A stretch of DNA of 64,000 nucleotides from Burkholderiaceae bacterium (GCA_021166835.1 JAJPEN010000047.1:124001-188000), one strand, 5' to 3'; shown: positions 9,081 through 16,940, numbered from the stretch's first letter. Numbers and translations are program-made. Notes: generated by a model from the sequence alone, not told the origin.

Positions 9081-9282
9081 AGAGCCGGATCTCGCCGTCG
9101 AAGGTGACGTTCAGCTTCAACCCGGCGACGTCGAGCGTCATCGTCGCGGGAAAGGAGTCGTCGTCGCCGATGCGCCCGTCGGCGCGCGCCTGCGCGACCG
9201 CCTTCTCGATCTCCTGCTGCGAGCGCACACCCACCGTGCGCAGGAACTTGCGGATGCTCTGCTGGAACGCTTCCTCGTCCAT
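9076..9282 (-). CDS. Small DUF6494-family protein
   Basis: 68 residues, ATG with a GGAG ribosome site at good spacing. The sequence (EEAFQQSIRKFLRTVGV at the N-terminus, MTLDVAGLKLNVTFDGEI near the C-terminus) resembles the short betaproteobacterial DUF6494 proteins, whose function is unknown. It is acidic and soluble with no signal peptide. It sits just upstream of, and slightly overlaps the repeat at, the MFS gene start. Confidence 0.75.
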   Translation of the reverse strand: MDEEAFQQSIRKFLRTVGVRSQQEIEKAVAQARADGRIGDDDSFPATMTLDVAGLKLNVTFDGEIRLS

Positions 9283-9397
9283 CTCGATCTCCGTTTCGAA
9301 TGCCGACCGGCGCGCGACAGGGGGCGCACTACAGGGCCGCGCGCCCCGCTCCGGCGGGTCACCGATCGATCGTACCGTTTCGCTCGCCCGCCCGCAC

Positions 9398-10810
9398 TCA
9401 GGGCGGGTTCTGCCGATAATGCCGCGCGAGCATCGACGCGATCGCGCACGAGGCGATGCGCGATTCGCGCGAATCGGCCCGGCTCGTCAGCACGATCGGC
9501 ACCCGGGCGCCGACGACGATGCCGGCGCTCGACGCGTCGCCCATGTGCTCGAGCTGCTTGGCGAGCATGTTGCCGCTCTCGAGATCGGGCACGACGAGGA
9601 TGTCGGCCTGTCCGGCGACCGGCGAGTCGATGCCCTTGACGCGCGCCGCCGCCGGCGACACCGCGTTGTCGAAGGCGAGCGGCCCGTCGAGTACGCCGCC
9701 GGCGATCTGTCCGCGGTCGGCCATCTTGCACAGCGCCGCCGCATCGAGCGTCGCAGGCATCGTCGGGCTCACCGTCTCCACCGCCGCGAGGATCGCCACG
9801 CGCGGCCGCTCGACGCCGATCACGCGCGCGAGGTCGATCGCGTTGCGCACGATGTCGGCCTTCTCCTCGAGCGTGGGCGCGATGTTGATCGCCGCATCGG
9901 TGATCAGGAAGGGGCGCGGATACGACGGCGTCTGCATCACGAAGCAGTGGCTGACGCGCCGCTTCGTGCGCAGCCCGCCGTGACGCGCGACCACGGCGGC
10001 GATCAGCTCGTCGGAGTGCAGGCTGCCCTTCATCAGCGCTTCGACTTCGCCGCGCGCGGCGAGCGCCACCGAGCGCTCCGCCGCGGCATGGCTGTGCGGC
10101 ACGTCGACGATTTCGATGCCGGCGAGATCGATTCCGGCCTCGCGCGCGGCCGCCACGAGGCGCGCGCGCGGCGCGACCAGCACCGGCTCGATGAGCCCGG
10201 CGTCGCGCGCATCGATCGCCCCGCCCAGGCTCAGCGTGTCGCACGGATGCACGACGGCTACGCGGATCGGCGCCCATTCGGCGACGTGGTCGAGCAGCCG
10301 CCGCAGGCCGCCGTCGCCGACCGACAGCCGCACTTCGGGCAGGGCCGTGCGCCTGAGCTCGACGCGCTCGTCGGGCGCGACCACCTCGGCCTCGCCGTCG
10401 ACGACGTCCTCGCCGCGTTGGTTGACCGCGCGGCACGCGAGGCGAATGCGCCGAGTGGCCTCGTCGCGTGCCCTGACCTCGATCGTGATCGTCAGCGTGT
10501 CGCCGACGCGAACCGGCGCGAGGAAGCGCAGCGACTGCGCCAGGTAGCGGCTGCCCGGGCCGGGCAGCCGCGTTCCGACCAGGCCCGAGATCAGCGCGCC
10601 GGCCCACATGCCGTGCGAGATCACCGAGTGCAGGCCGCTCGACGCCGCGATCGCGGGATCGAGCGGCAGCGGGCTCTCGTCGCCCGAGAGCACCGCGTAG
10701 AGCTGGATGTCCTGCGCGGTGAGCGTGCGTTCGAGGCTTTCGCGGTCGCCGACGGCGATTTCGTCGAAAGTGCGGTTGCGCAGGAATGCGAAGTTGCGGT
10801 CCGGTTTCAA
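9398..10810 (-). CDS. Bifunctional enoyl-CoA hydratase (MaoC) / phosphate acetyl/butyryltransferase
   Basis: About 470 residues from a TTG start. The N-terminal ~150 residues form a MaoC/hot-dog hydratase (RNRTFDEIAVGD, SGDESPLPLDP, HGMWAGALISGL). The remainder is a PTA/PTB phosphotransacylase (ALMKGSLHSDEL, ITDAAINIAPT, NMLAKQL near the C-terminus). This fusion is a known family of bifunctional enzymes that make acyl-phosphate from acyl-CoA. The open frame continues upstream to 10999, but that part runs through a terminator and the att site of the neighbouring island, so the start must lie below 10869. No ATG lies near the expected N-terminus. The TTG fits the family length. Confidence 0.88.
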   Translation of the reverse strand: MKPDRNFAFLRNRTFDEIAVGDRESLERTLTAQDIQLYAVLSGDESPLPLDPAIAASSGLHSVISHGMWAGALISGLVGTRLPGPGSRYLAQSLRFLAPVRVGDTLTITIEVRARDEATRRIRLACRAVNQRGEDVVDGEAEVVAPDERVELRRTALPEVRLSVGDGGLRRLLDHVAEWAPIRVAVVHPCDTLSLGGAIDARDAGLIEPVLVAPRARLVAAAREAGIDLAGIEIVDVPHSHAAAERSVALAARGEVEALMKGSLHSDELIAAVVARHGGLRTKRRVSHCFVMQTPSYPRPFLITDAAINIAPTLEEKADIVRNAIDLARVIGVERPRVAILAAVETVSPTMPATLDAAALCKMADRGQIAGGVLDGPLAFDNAVSPAAARVKGIDSPVAGQADILVVPDLESGNMLAKQLEHMGDASSAGIVVGARVPIVLTSRADSRESRIASCAIASMLARHYRQNPP

Positions 10811-10868
10811 GCGGTTCGTCTCGTCGGGTCGAGGGTTCCAGCGATGCGCCGGCGCGCGCGCCGCGCCA

Positions 10869-10898
10869 AGAAAAAAGCCAGACCGAGCGGCCTGGCTT
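10869..10898 (-). terminator. Rho-independent terminator, ancestral tRNA-Ala terminator
   Basis: On the minus strand the stem AAGCCAG/CTGGCTT (with an inner CCG/CGG pair) is followed by a run of six T. It lies directly beyond the island's left att site, where the end of the tRNA-Ala transcript would have been before integration. The island has therefore separated the tRNA gene from this terminator. Confidence 0.7.
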
Positions 10899-10907
10899 CC
10901 TGGATCG

Positions 10908-10925
10908 ATGGTGGAGCGGAGGAGG
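10908..10925. other. Left attachment site (att duplication)
   Basis: 18 bp, ATGGTGGAGCGGAGGAGG, identical to 17013-17030. Seventeen of these bases are the 3' end of tRNA-Ala including the encoded CCA. Flanking bases differ immediately on both sides. Confidence 0.85.
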
Positions 10926-10988
10926 CGAAAATCCAACAGGTCACTTTCGAGAGGAGATAGCACTGGCGCGGGTTTCCGGGGTATTCTC

Positions 10989-11011
10989 TGTCCCCTCAAA
11001 CTGTCCCCTCA
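10989..11011 (+). repeat. Left subterminal decamer pair TGTCCCCTCA
   Basis: Two exact direct copies at 10989-10998 and 11002-11011, 13 bp apart start to start, between att and the integrase ATG. The same decamer occurs twice at the right end (16920-16929, 16931-16940) in the same orientation. This layout fits arm-type binding sites for the integrase, or its operator. That role is inferred. Confidence 0.6.
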
Positions 11012-11021
11012 CCTCTCGAAA

Positions 11022-12470
11022 ATGGCCCAAGCCCGTCCTGCGTCGCACCGGTCCACGAACCCGCCCCGGATGAAGCTGCGCGGGGGCATCTGGTGGCTGA
11101 AGCTCACCATCCCGCGTTCGCTCCGGTCGCACTATCGCACGAAGACCGGCAAGCCACGAACGCACATCGAGGAGACGCTCGGGACCGGCGACCGAACGGC
11201 AGCAATGAGCGAGCGGGATATGCGGGTCGCGTACTGGCAAGTGGAGTTCCGGCGACTCACGCGCGCCGCTGGGGGCGCCATACAGGCTCCCTCGCTGGCA
11301 GACCGCGCGGGGCACTGGCGGGACGCCTTGCGGATGGCTGCGAACAGCGACGACTTCGATGCGTTGTCGGGATTGCTCACAGACGAGGCAGAAGAGATCG
11401 AGCACCGGCAGGGAGCCGAAGCGGCGCAGCGGTTCGCGAAGCTCGCACAAGCAACCGAAGTGCCGACGATGCGCGAGGCGTGGAAGGCTTGGATCGATGC
11501 CAGCGAGCACAACGAGTCCACGAAGGGGAAGTACAAGCTCGCCTTCGAGGAGTTCATGGGACGCCTGAAGGTGCCTGATCTGCTCCTTCGCGAGGTAACC
11601 CGCAAGGTCACGCAGGACTATGCGGACTGGCTGAACACGGAGGCACAGAGCGCCCACGGAGGCCCGCTCGCGCACCGGACGAAGAAGGACCGCATCACGG
11701 CGCTTGCGAGCTTCTGGAGCGATTACGTCGAGCGCAGGGAGCTTGTGAAGGATGGCCGCAACCCGTGGCACGAACTGAAGATCACGGGCAAGCGCAAGCC
11801 CTCGGACGGCCCCGAGGGCCGCAAACGTCCGTATCGTGACGAGGAGCTTCTCAAGCTCATCAACGGCCCCGAAGTGCGCCAGAACGGGCAGACGCGGTAC
11901 CCGAAGCGGACCCTGATGGAACTGCTCGCGCTCGGTCTGTACACGGGCGCCCGGCTCGACGAGCTTTGCTCCCGGAAGGTCGGCGAAGTGGTGCCCTTCA
12001 GCGGCACGCAGGACGCGCCTGAGGGCGGCTTCATGCTGCACATCACCGGTGCGAAGACCGAAGCGGGTATCAGGACACTTCCTATCATTCATCCGATCCC
12101 GGTGGCGATCCTGAAGGCGAGGCTCGCCGATAGGAAGGATCATGGCGCGCAACTCTTCGCGGAGTTCATCCCCGGAGGCCGTGACAAGAAGCTTTCGTGG
12201 TACCCACAGCGCGCGCTCGGGCGCTACCGGGATCAGGTTGGACTTGGAGTCGAGACGGACTTCCACTCGACGCGGCGCTCGTTCATCACTCGCCTTGAAG
12301 ATGCTGGCGCGTCGCCCCTTGCGAGGGACCGTTACGTCGGCCATACGCCGAAGGACCTGGCGTCGCGCGTCTACTCAGGCGGGAGCGAGGCGCAGCTTCT
12401 CCGCATCGCGGAGACGATCAGCTACCCGAAGGAGATTGAGGAGGCACTGCAAAGGGTACTGGCCTCGTAA
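11022..12470 (+). CDS. Tyrosine-type site-specific integrase
   Basis: 482 residues from the ATG at 11022. The open frame extends further upstream but crosses the att site. An N-terminal DUF6538-like region (GGIWWLKLTIPRSLR) is followed by a SAM-like core-binding domain and a catalytic domain: GARLDEL (first Arg, ~312), HSTRR (HxxR, ~415-418), GHTPKDLASRVY (His and nucleophile Tyr ~451). It acts on the tRNA-Ala att site to integrate and excise the island. The decamer repeats lie just upstream and may also regulate it. Confidence 0.93.
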   Translation: MAQARPASHRSTNPPRMKLRGGIWWLKLTIPRSLRSHYRTKTGKPRTHIEETLGTGDRTAAMSERDMRVAYWQVEFRRLTRAAGGAIQAPSLADRAGHWRDALRMAANSDDFDALSGLLTDEAEEIEHRQGAEAAQRFAKLAQATEVPTMREAWKAWIDASEHNESTKGKYKLAFEEFMGRLKVPDLLLREVTRKVTQDYADWLNTEAQSAHGGPLAHRTKKDRITALASFWSDYVERRELVKDGRNPWHELKITGKRKPSDGPEGRKRPYRDEELLKLINGPEVRQNGQTRYPKRTLMELLALGLYTGARLDELCSRKVGEVVPFSGTQDAPEGGFMLHITGAKTEAGIRTLPIIHPIPVAILKARLADRKDHGAQLFAEFIPGGRDKKLSWYPQRALGRYRDQVGLGVETDFHSTRRSFITRLEDAGASPLARDRYVGHTPKDLASRVYSGGSEAQLLRIAETISYPKEIEEALQRVLAS

Positions 12471-12499
12471 CCACGAATCGCTGCCCCTGGTATGGAGAT

Positions 12500-12527
12500 T
12501 TGCCGTTAAACTCGAAGAATCTATATG
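12500..12527 (+). promoter_or_regulatory. Possible sigma-70 promoter for the DUF4062 gene
   Basis: TTGCCG and TATATG are separated by 16 bp, each matching four of six consensus positions, about 17 bp upstream of the GTG start. The AT-rich context is unusual for this genome. Prediction only. Confidence 0.35.
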
Positions 12528-12543
12528 AGCCAGAGCGCAGCAA

Positions 12544-13668
12544 GTGCAAACTCGCTATCAAGTATTCCTGAGTTCGACATACGAGGATTTAAAAGAAGAG
12601 CGCCTGGAGGTAATGAAGGCTCTGATCGAACTCGACTGTTTCCCGTCCGGCATGGAGTACTTCCCGGCGTCGAATAACGATCAGTGGTCCTACATACAAG
12701 CACTGATCGATGAATGTGACTACTACATCGTAATCCTCGGTGGAAGGTACGGATCGGTCGATGAAAACGGAATGGGGTTCACGGAGAAGGAGTACCGTTA
12801 CGCGATCGAGAAAGGCATTCCGGTCCTCGGATTCGTGCACGCTAATCCTAATTCTCTCTCGTTGAGTCGCAGCCAAACCGACGAGGAATCGCAAAGGCGA
12901 CTCGCAGAATTCCGCGCGCTCGTTAAGTCCCGGCTCTGTAAGGAATGGGCGACCGCGGCAGAACTGGGCGCGGTAGTTAGCCGCAGCCTAACGCGTCTAA
13001 TCAAGAGCACCAAGCGACCCGGGTGGGTACGCGCGACCGAGATTGCGAGTGCAGAAGCATCGAAAGAAATCATTCGATTGCGCCACACCATTGACGAACT
13101 GCAAGACCGTATCCAGCATCTGACTGTTGCGTCGCCCTCTGGTGCAGAGTCACTCGCCCAAGGTGACGATGTCTTTTCTTTGGAGTTTCACGAATCCATC
13201 ACAGGGCGGGACGAGGAGGGATACGCTCAGAGAAGTCGTGTCCTCATTGCACGCGAGTTCACATGGGATCGGCTTTTTCAATCGTTCGCGCCGTACTTGC
13301 TTTCCCGTACGAAGCTCAGTGCGATAAAGAGTGGCCTCGGAACATTGGTCAGAGAGCATGTAATCAGAGAGCTACAACAACAAGACGACAACCAACTGGA
13401 CACTGATCGGACCTCGACCACAGTGTCGATCACAATCCTCGAATCTAGCCTTCAGCGCGTGATTATTCAGTTCACGGCCTTGGGCTATCTAGAGACGATG
13501 ACAGAAATAGACAGCGAAGGAAAAGAAGTCAGACTGGCGGAGTTGACTCCGCTCGGACGGCGCTATCTAACTCAAACAATGGCAATTCACCGAGTCCCGA
13601 GTCCGGGCGACACACCAAGGCCTATCAGTAGCGCTACGCGTTCTGTTAAAGATGCGGCGACGCTGTAA
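12544..13668 (+). CDS. DUF4062-domain protein, candidate defence cargo
   Basis: 374 residues from a GTG. An ATG slightly upstream is out of frame. Residues ~4-100 form a DUF4062 domain (YQVFLSSTYEDLKEER, IDECDYYIVILGGRYGS, GFTEKEYRYAIEKGIPVLGFV). This is a Rossmann-like domain often joined to NTPase or effector modules and thought to be related to TIR/nucleoside-processing folds. A short coiled segment (~175-195) follows. Residues ~225-345 look like a winged-helix-type domain ending LAELTPLGRRYL. The gene is clearly lower in GC than its neighbours and is the main cargo between integrase and recombinase. A sensor-effector role in phage defence is inferred, not shown. Confidence 0.8.
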   Translation: MQTRYQVFLSSTYEDLKEERLEVMKALIELDCFPSGMEYFPASNNDQWSYIQALIDECDYYIVILGGRYGSVDENGMGFTEKEYRYAIEKGIPVLGFVHANPNSLSLSRSQTDEESQRRLAEFRALVKSRLCKEWATAAELGAVVSRSLTRLIKSTKRPGWVRATEIASAEASKEIIRLRHTIDELQDRIQHLTVASPSGAESLAQGDDVFSLEFHESITGRDEEGYAQRSRVLIAREFTWDRLFQSFAPYLLSRTKLSAIKSGLGTLVREHVIRELQQQDDNQLDTDRTSTTVSITILESSLQRVIIQFTALGYLETMTEIDSEGKEVRLAELTPLGRRYLTQTMAIHRVPSPGDTPRPISSATRSVKDAATL

Positions 13669-13950
13669 GGACGGCGCGAAAGACCTACCCGCACAGGACC
13701 CTGAAAGAATCACCGCAGATTTTCGAGGGAGTATCAACTAAACACGCGCTAGCGCGTTTCCCCCGTGGCCCCACTCAGGCGCACGCACAGCGCCACAGCC
13801 GGGCACACGGTCAGTCGCCAGCGGGCAGGCCTGCAGGCTTCAAGGCCCATCCGGTACCATATTCTGGGCGCGGCGTGCCTGAACGCTGCCGAGCTTGCTT
13901 CGGGGCGCGGGCCGCAGCATCGGCGCAAGGGGCCAAGCGGGCGGGGCGTG

Positions 13951-14198
13951 CATGCGCTTCGCTCCTTGGCAGTGGCACTTCGAGCGGACCGCAGGAACGC
14001 TAGGACTTTCCCGTAGGCGACAGATCACATCTTCGCTGAGAGGAAGGATCGCCTGCCGTCAGCGCGCAAGGCCCGCGCCGCAAGATCCCGTCTCCGTTCC
14101 CCTCGGGTAACCGTTCCTCTACGCGAAGGGGAACCGTTCCCTTCGTCCTCTGGTTCTTCGCCCCGCCTTCCCTACATTGCCAAGGAGCGAAGCGCATG
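13951..14198. repeat. 21-bp perfect inverted repeat, arms 13951-13971 and 14178-14198
   Basis: The left arm CATGCGCTTCGCTCCTTGGC plus A is exactly complementary to the right arm ending in AGCGCATG. The 206-bp interior has no recognised gene. It could mark the ends of a small non-autonomous element, or a second recombination or regulatory site. Confidence 0.75.
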
Positions 14199-14246
14199 GG
14201 GCGCTCCGCCGAGCCACAGGGCCGCATCCCGTGGTCCGCTGACGGC

Positions 14247-14260
14247 GCCAGCTTGCTGGC
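14247..14260. repeat. 14-bp hairpin element GCCAGCTTGCTGGC, copy 1
   Basis: A perfect 6-bp stem with a TT loop. The same element recurs at 15732-15745, and its complement (AA loop) at 15833-15846. All copies are inside the island, and copies 1 and 2 lie shortly upstream of small open reading frames. Confidence 0.65.
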
Positions 14261-14276
14261 AAGCGAGGGAATGACG

Positions 14277-14381
14277 ATGGACATTGAAGCGAAGCTTCTG
14301 ATGATCACGCTGCAGAAGGGCAATGGCTGGCTGTACGTGCGTATCGGTGCACGTGATTGGTTTTGGCAGTGGAGGGCCTGA
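14277..14381 (+). CDS. Possible 34-residue small protein
   Basis: The ATG at 14277 follows GAGGGA at about seven bases. The translation begins MDIEAKLLMITLQKGNGWLY and ends DWFWQWRA, unusually rich in aromatic residues for this region. No homologue is recognised. It could be chance. The ribosome site and low arginine content are the only support. Confidence 0.25.
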   Translation: MDIEAKLLMITLQKGNGWLYVRIGARDWFWQWRA

Positions 14382-14510
14382 GGGACACTCTCGGGGCGCC
14401 TGCGAGCTGACGGGGTAGGCCCGCAAAGCTCCCCCAGCAACGGTCAAGGGGTCAGGTACTCCCCGCCCCCTACGCGCGCCCCTACCGGCTCCCCTTCAGT
14501 CCCTCGCGGG

Positions 14511-14623
14511 TGTCAACAGAGGTTCGTTTATTGACAGGCCTTGCAGGCCCTTCTTTCTGGTGTCAACAAAATAGCCATTGACACGATGACACTACTCCAC
14601 GATGATGACAGCGTTTGTTGACA
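14511..14623. promoter_or_regulatory. res-like site upstream of the serine recombinase gene
   Basis: Inverted TGTCAA/TTGACA pairs occur at 14511-14536 (26 bp) and 14561-14583 (23 bp). A further TTGACA at 14618-14623 lies among TGACA motifs. The block ends 22 bp before the recombinase ATG. Tn3-family resolvases bind three subsites of this general kind just upstream of their own gene. A TTGACA (14578) and GATGAT (14601) with 17-bp spacing could be a promoter embedded in the site, giving autoregulation. Confidence 0.6.
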
Positions 14624-14644
14624 TCGATGGAGACCTGATCCGCC

Positions 14645-15253
14645 ATGAACGCCGCAAGCAAGACCGCAGGGCGCCTCTTCGGCTACGGGCGCGTCTCGAC
14701 CACAGATCAGACCCCCGAGAATCAACGCAGGGAGCTTGAGCAGGCAGGCTTCGCGATTCACCCTCGCCGATGGTTCGCGGACACGATCAGCGGAAAGGTG
14801 TCTGCGTCACAGCGTCCCGAGTTCGCGAAGCTGCTGGATCGGATCGAGGAAGGCGATTCGCTGGTAGTGGCGAAGCTCGACCGGCTCGGCAGGGACTCCA
14901 TCAATGTCGAGAAGACACTCCTCGACTTGGAGGAGCGCGGGATATCGGTGGTCGTGCTACAGCTTGGGAAGACCGATCTAACGTCCTCTGCCGGGAAGCT
15001 GATCAGGAAGGTTCTCGGAGCCGTTGCCGACATGGAACGGGATCTTCTGATCGAGCGCACGCAGGCGGGCCTCGCGAGGGCGAAGGCCGAAGGGAAGCAG
15101 CTCGGGCGACGCTGGAAGACCACCGAGGAGCAGCGCGAGGAGATCCGGCGCCGGTACGCCACAGGGGAGACGGTCAGTGCACTGGCGAGGGATTACGGGA
15201 TCAGTCGCGGGAGCGTCCTGAACGCCGTTCGCGCGGCGCCTGCCCAAGCCTGA
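14645..15253 (+). CDS. Serine recombinase (resolvase/invertase family)
   Basis: 202 residues. The N-terminal catalytic domain shows GYGRVSTTDQTPENQ with the nucleophilic Ser in VST, VVAKLDRLGRD with catalytic arginines, and ADMERDLLIERT before the long E helix. The C-terminal ~45 residues form a Hin-like helix-turn-helix (SALARDYGISRGSVLNAV). Length and domain order match Tn3-type resolvases. The adjacent res-like repeats support resolvase activity. No transposase partner is present, so it may resolve dimers of, or invert DNA within, the island. Confidence 0.9.
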   Translation: MNAASKTAGRLFGYGRVSTTDQTPENQRRELEQAGFAIHPRRWFADTISGKVSASQRPEFAKLLDRIEEGDSLVVAKLDRLGRDSINVEKTLLDLEERGISVVVLQLGKTDLTSSAGKLIRKVLGAVADMERDLLIERTQAGLARAKAEGKQLGRRWKTTEEQREEIRRRYATGETVSALARDYGISRGSVLNAVRAAPAQA

Positions 15254-15778
15254 AGGTCCTTCTCTGCCCCCCAACCGGCACCCTCTGGGAACCTGCACCA
15301 GTCCTTGTTCTCCCGCGAAAGGGGGGTTTTCGCCACCTATCGGAAAGAAGAGCCGCAGAAGTGCAGGGTTTGGAAGACCTATCGGAGAGAAGGACGCGTT
15401 CCGAGCACCCCGGAAACCCGCGCCAGTCCTTGCTCTCCGGGAAGTAGGGGTTTTGCGGAATGAATAGAGAGACAGCGGCCGACGCGAGAGTGCGGAGTAT
15501 TTGCGGCCTTCCAGAGAAGACCCCCATCCCTTCCACTGATGCGAGGCTTCGCCTTCGCACTATTGCCTGAACCTGCCGCAGGCTCGCAGGCACCGTCGCG
15601 CGCCCTGCAAGGCCCCTTCCCTCCCCTCGTCAGCAGACCCGTCCCTGCGGCCCCTACGCGGCCCGCATGAGGACTCGCATTGCCGGCGCGAGCAGCGCTC
15701 CCACGACACAGCGGCACCGCCGTACATGAAGGCCAGCTTGCTGGCGAACCTATGAACATCAGTAGCGGAGCTACAACG
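15254..15778. repeat. Gene-poor stretch with imperfect direct repeats
   Basis: Two imperfect ~35-bp copies start CCAGTCCTTG at 15298-15333 and 15423-15456, each running into a GGGGTTTT block. Between them ACCTATCGGA recurs twice (near 15334 and 15378), followed by AAGAAG or GAGAAGG. This could be an iteron-like or regulatory array. No convincing coding frame is seen in the 500 bp. Confidence 0.45.
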
Positions 15779-15846
15779 ATGAACACGACATCAGCCTCAA
15801 CGGCGCAGCCGCGTCTGACGGCCTGCGGCAATGCCAGCAAGCTGGC
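15732..15846. repeat. 14-bp hairpin element, copies 2 and 3
   Basis: GCCAGCTTGCTGGC at 15732-15745 and its complement GCCAGCAAGCTGGC at 15833-15846. The second lies inside the following small gene, where it encodes part of NASKLAT. Confidence 0.65.
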
Positions 15847-16084
15847 GACCCTCTCCCACGCCTGGCGGCAGCAGCGCAAGACCATCCCTACCCTGCAGAA
15901 GAAGGGACGTAACAACCTCTTCGGGAAGGACATGCCCCGCATCGAGATTCGGGCGCGCCTAACAGACACTCTCGGGGTCGCTCTCGAAGCCCGAAGGGAG
16001 ATCATCGGGCAGCAGACGGGAACCCTTCCGAGTCTCTCCCTTCTGGTGGAAACGCTGCTCCGTCAACAGCTTGGCCTTCCTTAA
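15779..16084 (+). CDS. Hypothetical island protein, 101 residues
   Basis: Start chosen at the ATG at 15779, eight bases after GGAG. The open frame extends further upstream without support. The product is basic in the middle (HAWRQQRKTIPTLQKKGRNN) and ends in an amphipathic helix (LPSLSLLVETLLRQQLGLP) that could mediate oligomerisation, as in small DNA-binding proteins. No family is recognised. It contains one copy of the 14-bp hairpin element. Confidence 0.45.
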   Translation: MNTTSASTAQPRLTACGNASKLATLSHAWRQQRKTIPTLQKKGRNNLFGKDMPRIEIRARLTDTLGVALEARREIIGQQTGTLPSLSLLVETLLRQQLGLP

Positions 16085-16483
16085 GGTCGATGGCGTAGAC
16101 CGAAGACGGAAGCAGGTTCTCGTCCCAGATCACGAACCTTTCGGCGTCACTCGAATGGGCGAGTACCGACTCGGCCTTCATGCCCGCTGAAAGCTGCGCC
16201 TGAGTGACGAGCAGGAATTGCCTGTTCTCGTTGCCTTCGGTCGGGGTGAAGAACTCTCGGGCATCGTTCCAGTCGGCGGGAGCTTTCGAGTAGGAATGAA
16301 GCATCCCGATCTTGTCGGCGAGGCCCGCATTGAGACACCTTCACGGACCCCCGCGAGATCGCGATGCGGATGGGCGAACAGCGGGTAATCCGGTTCCTCG
16401 AACAGGTCGCCCGAGAGGGCGAGCGCCGGGGGAGCGTCTTGCTCCGTTCCGTCATCCGACGCGACAAGGATGGAGGGCTGCAT
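16002..16483 (-). pseudogene. Frameshifted hypothetical gene
   Basis: From the ATG at 16483 the frame reads MQPSILVASDDGTEQDAP and continues with protein-like composition to about 16335. There the sensible reading switches frame to LNAGLADKIGMLHSYSKAP and carries on (RQFLLVTQAQLSAGMKAES, FVIWDENLLPSSVYAIDL) to a stop at 16002. Both halves have non-random composition, and neither alone looks complete, so a single frameshift near 16331-16340 is inferred. The 3' end overlaps the preceding hypothetical gene. Function unknown. Confidence 0.45.
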
Positions 16484-16485
16484 CG

Positions 16486-16773
16486 ATGAGCAAGCCAGCG
16501 AACACGAGCAGATCTCCCCTCGCTCCCGGCTCCATGCGGAACCAGTGCCCTTCCTGCGGATTGCTCTTCGGGGGCCTCACGGGATTTGACAGGCACCGCA
16601 CGGGAACCTTTGGGACACCGAGCGGGCGCCGCTGCATGACCCCTGCAGAGCTGGAGAAGATCGGCCTGAAGGAGGGACCGAACGGCTACTGGTCGAGGCC
16701 GGTGCCGACAGTCACAAGCGGACCGCAGGGGCGCTCCCTGAAGACGACTCACGAAACCACCCTAGCGACCTGA
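16486..16773 (+). CDS. Small zinc-ribbon-like phage/island protein
   Basis: 95 residues from an ATG with GGAGGG nine bases upstream. The core reads NQCPSCGLLFGGLTGFDRHR, then GRRCMTPAELEKIGLKEG and NGYWSRP. This Cys-x2-Cys / FDxHR / RRC pattern with a terminal GxW is familiar from short uncharacterised proteins of phages and islands. It probably binds zinc. It is followed by a strong terminator and is the last gene of the island. Confidence 0.65.
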   Translation: MSKPANTSRSPLAPGSMRNQCPSCGLLFGGLTGFDRHRTGTFGTPSGRRCMTPAELEKIGLKEGPNGYWSRPVPTVTSGPQGRSLKTTHETTLAT

Positions 16774-16817
16774 CGGGGTCCGGCTAGAAGCGCACGAAAC
16801 GAAGTAGAGGTACCAGA

Positions 16818-16847
16818 GGCCTTCCGAGAGATCGGAGGGCCTTCTTT
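16818..16847 (+). terminator. Rho-independent terminator at the island's right end
   Basis: A ten-base-pair stem GGCCTTCCGA/TCGGAGGGCC (one G-U pair) with a GAGA loop is followed by TTCTTT. It ends rightward transcription before the att site and the opposing tRNA gene. Confidence 0.75.
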
Positions 16848-16919
16848 GCCGGCACTGACGGAGGATTCGCGGGAGCTAAGGCATTCGCCTTGCGCGGGAG
16901 CATCCGGGAGGGGCCTTGC

Positions 16920-16940
16920 TGTCCCCTCACTGTCCCCTCA
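16920..16940 (+). repeat. Right subterminal decamer pair TGTCCCCTCA
   Basis: Exact copies at 16920-16929 and 16931-16940, 11 bp apart, matching the pair at the left end. A partial copy (CCCCCTCA) follows at about 16946. Confidence 0.6.

Larger units (their letters stand above)
13669..14276. other. Island stretch without a convincing gene
   Basis: About 600 bp after the DUF4062 gene. It contains the perfect 14-bp palindrome ACGCGCTAGCGCGT at 13744-13757, followed by T/C-rich sequence (possibly a weak terminator), and a 21-bp inverted repeat described separately. The open frames here (for example 13765-14016 and 13895-14110) lack ribosome sites and have arginine-rich translations typical of random high-GC sequence. 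Confidence 0.6.

Noticed and set aside
10810..10999. N-terminal extension of the MaoC-phosphotransacetylase gene
   Set aside because: It would cross a terminator, the att site and the island's subterminal repeats, none of which belongs to the ancestral gene.
13765..14110. Two small plus-strand open frames in the island
   Set aside because: No ribosome sites and arginine-rich random-looking translations.
15298..15456. CRISPR or IS ends in the island
   Set aside because: Only two imperfect copies 125 bp apart, in direct orientation, with no transposase or cas gene.
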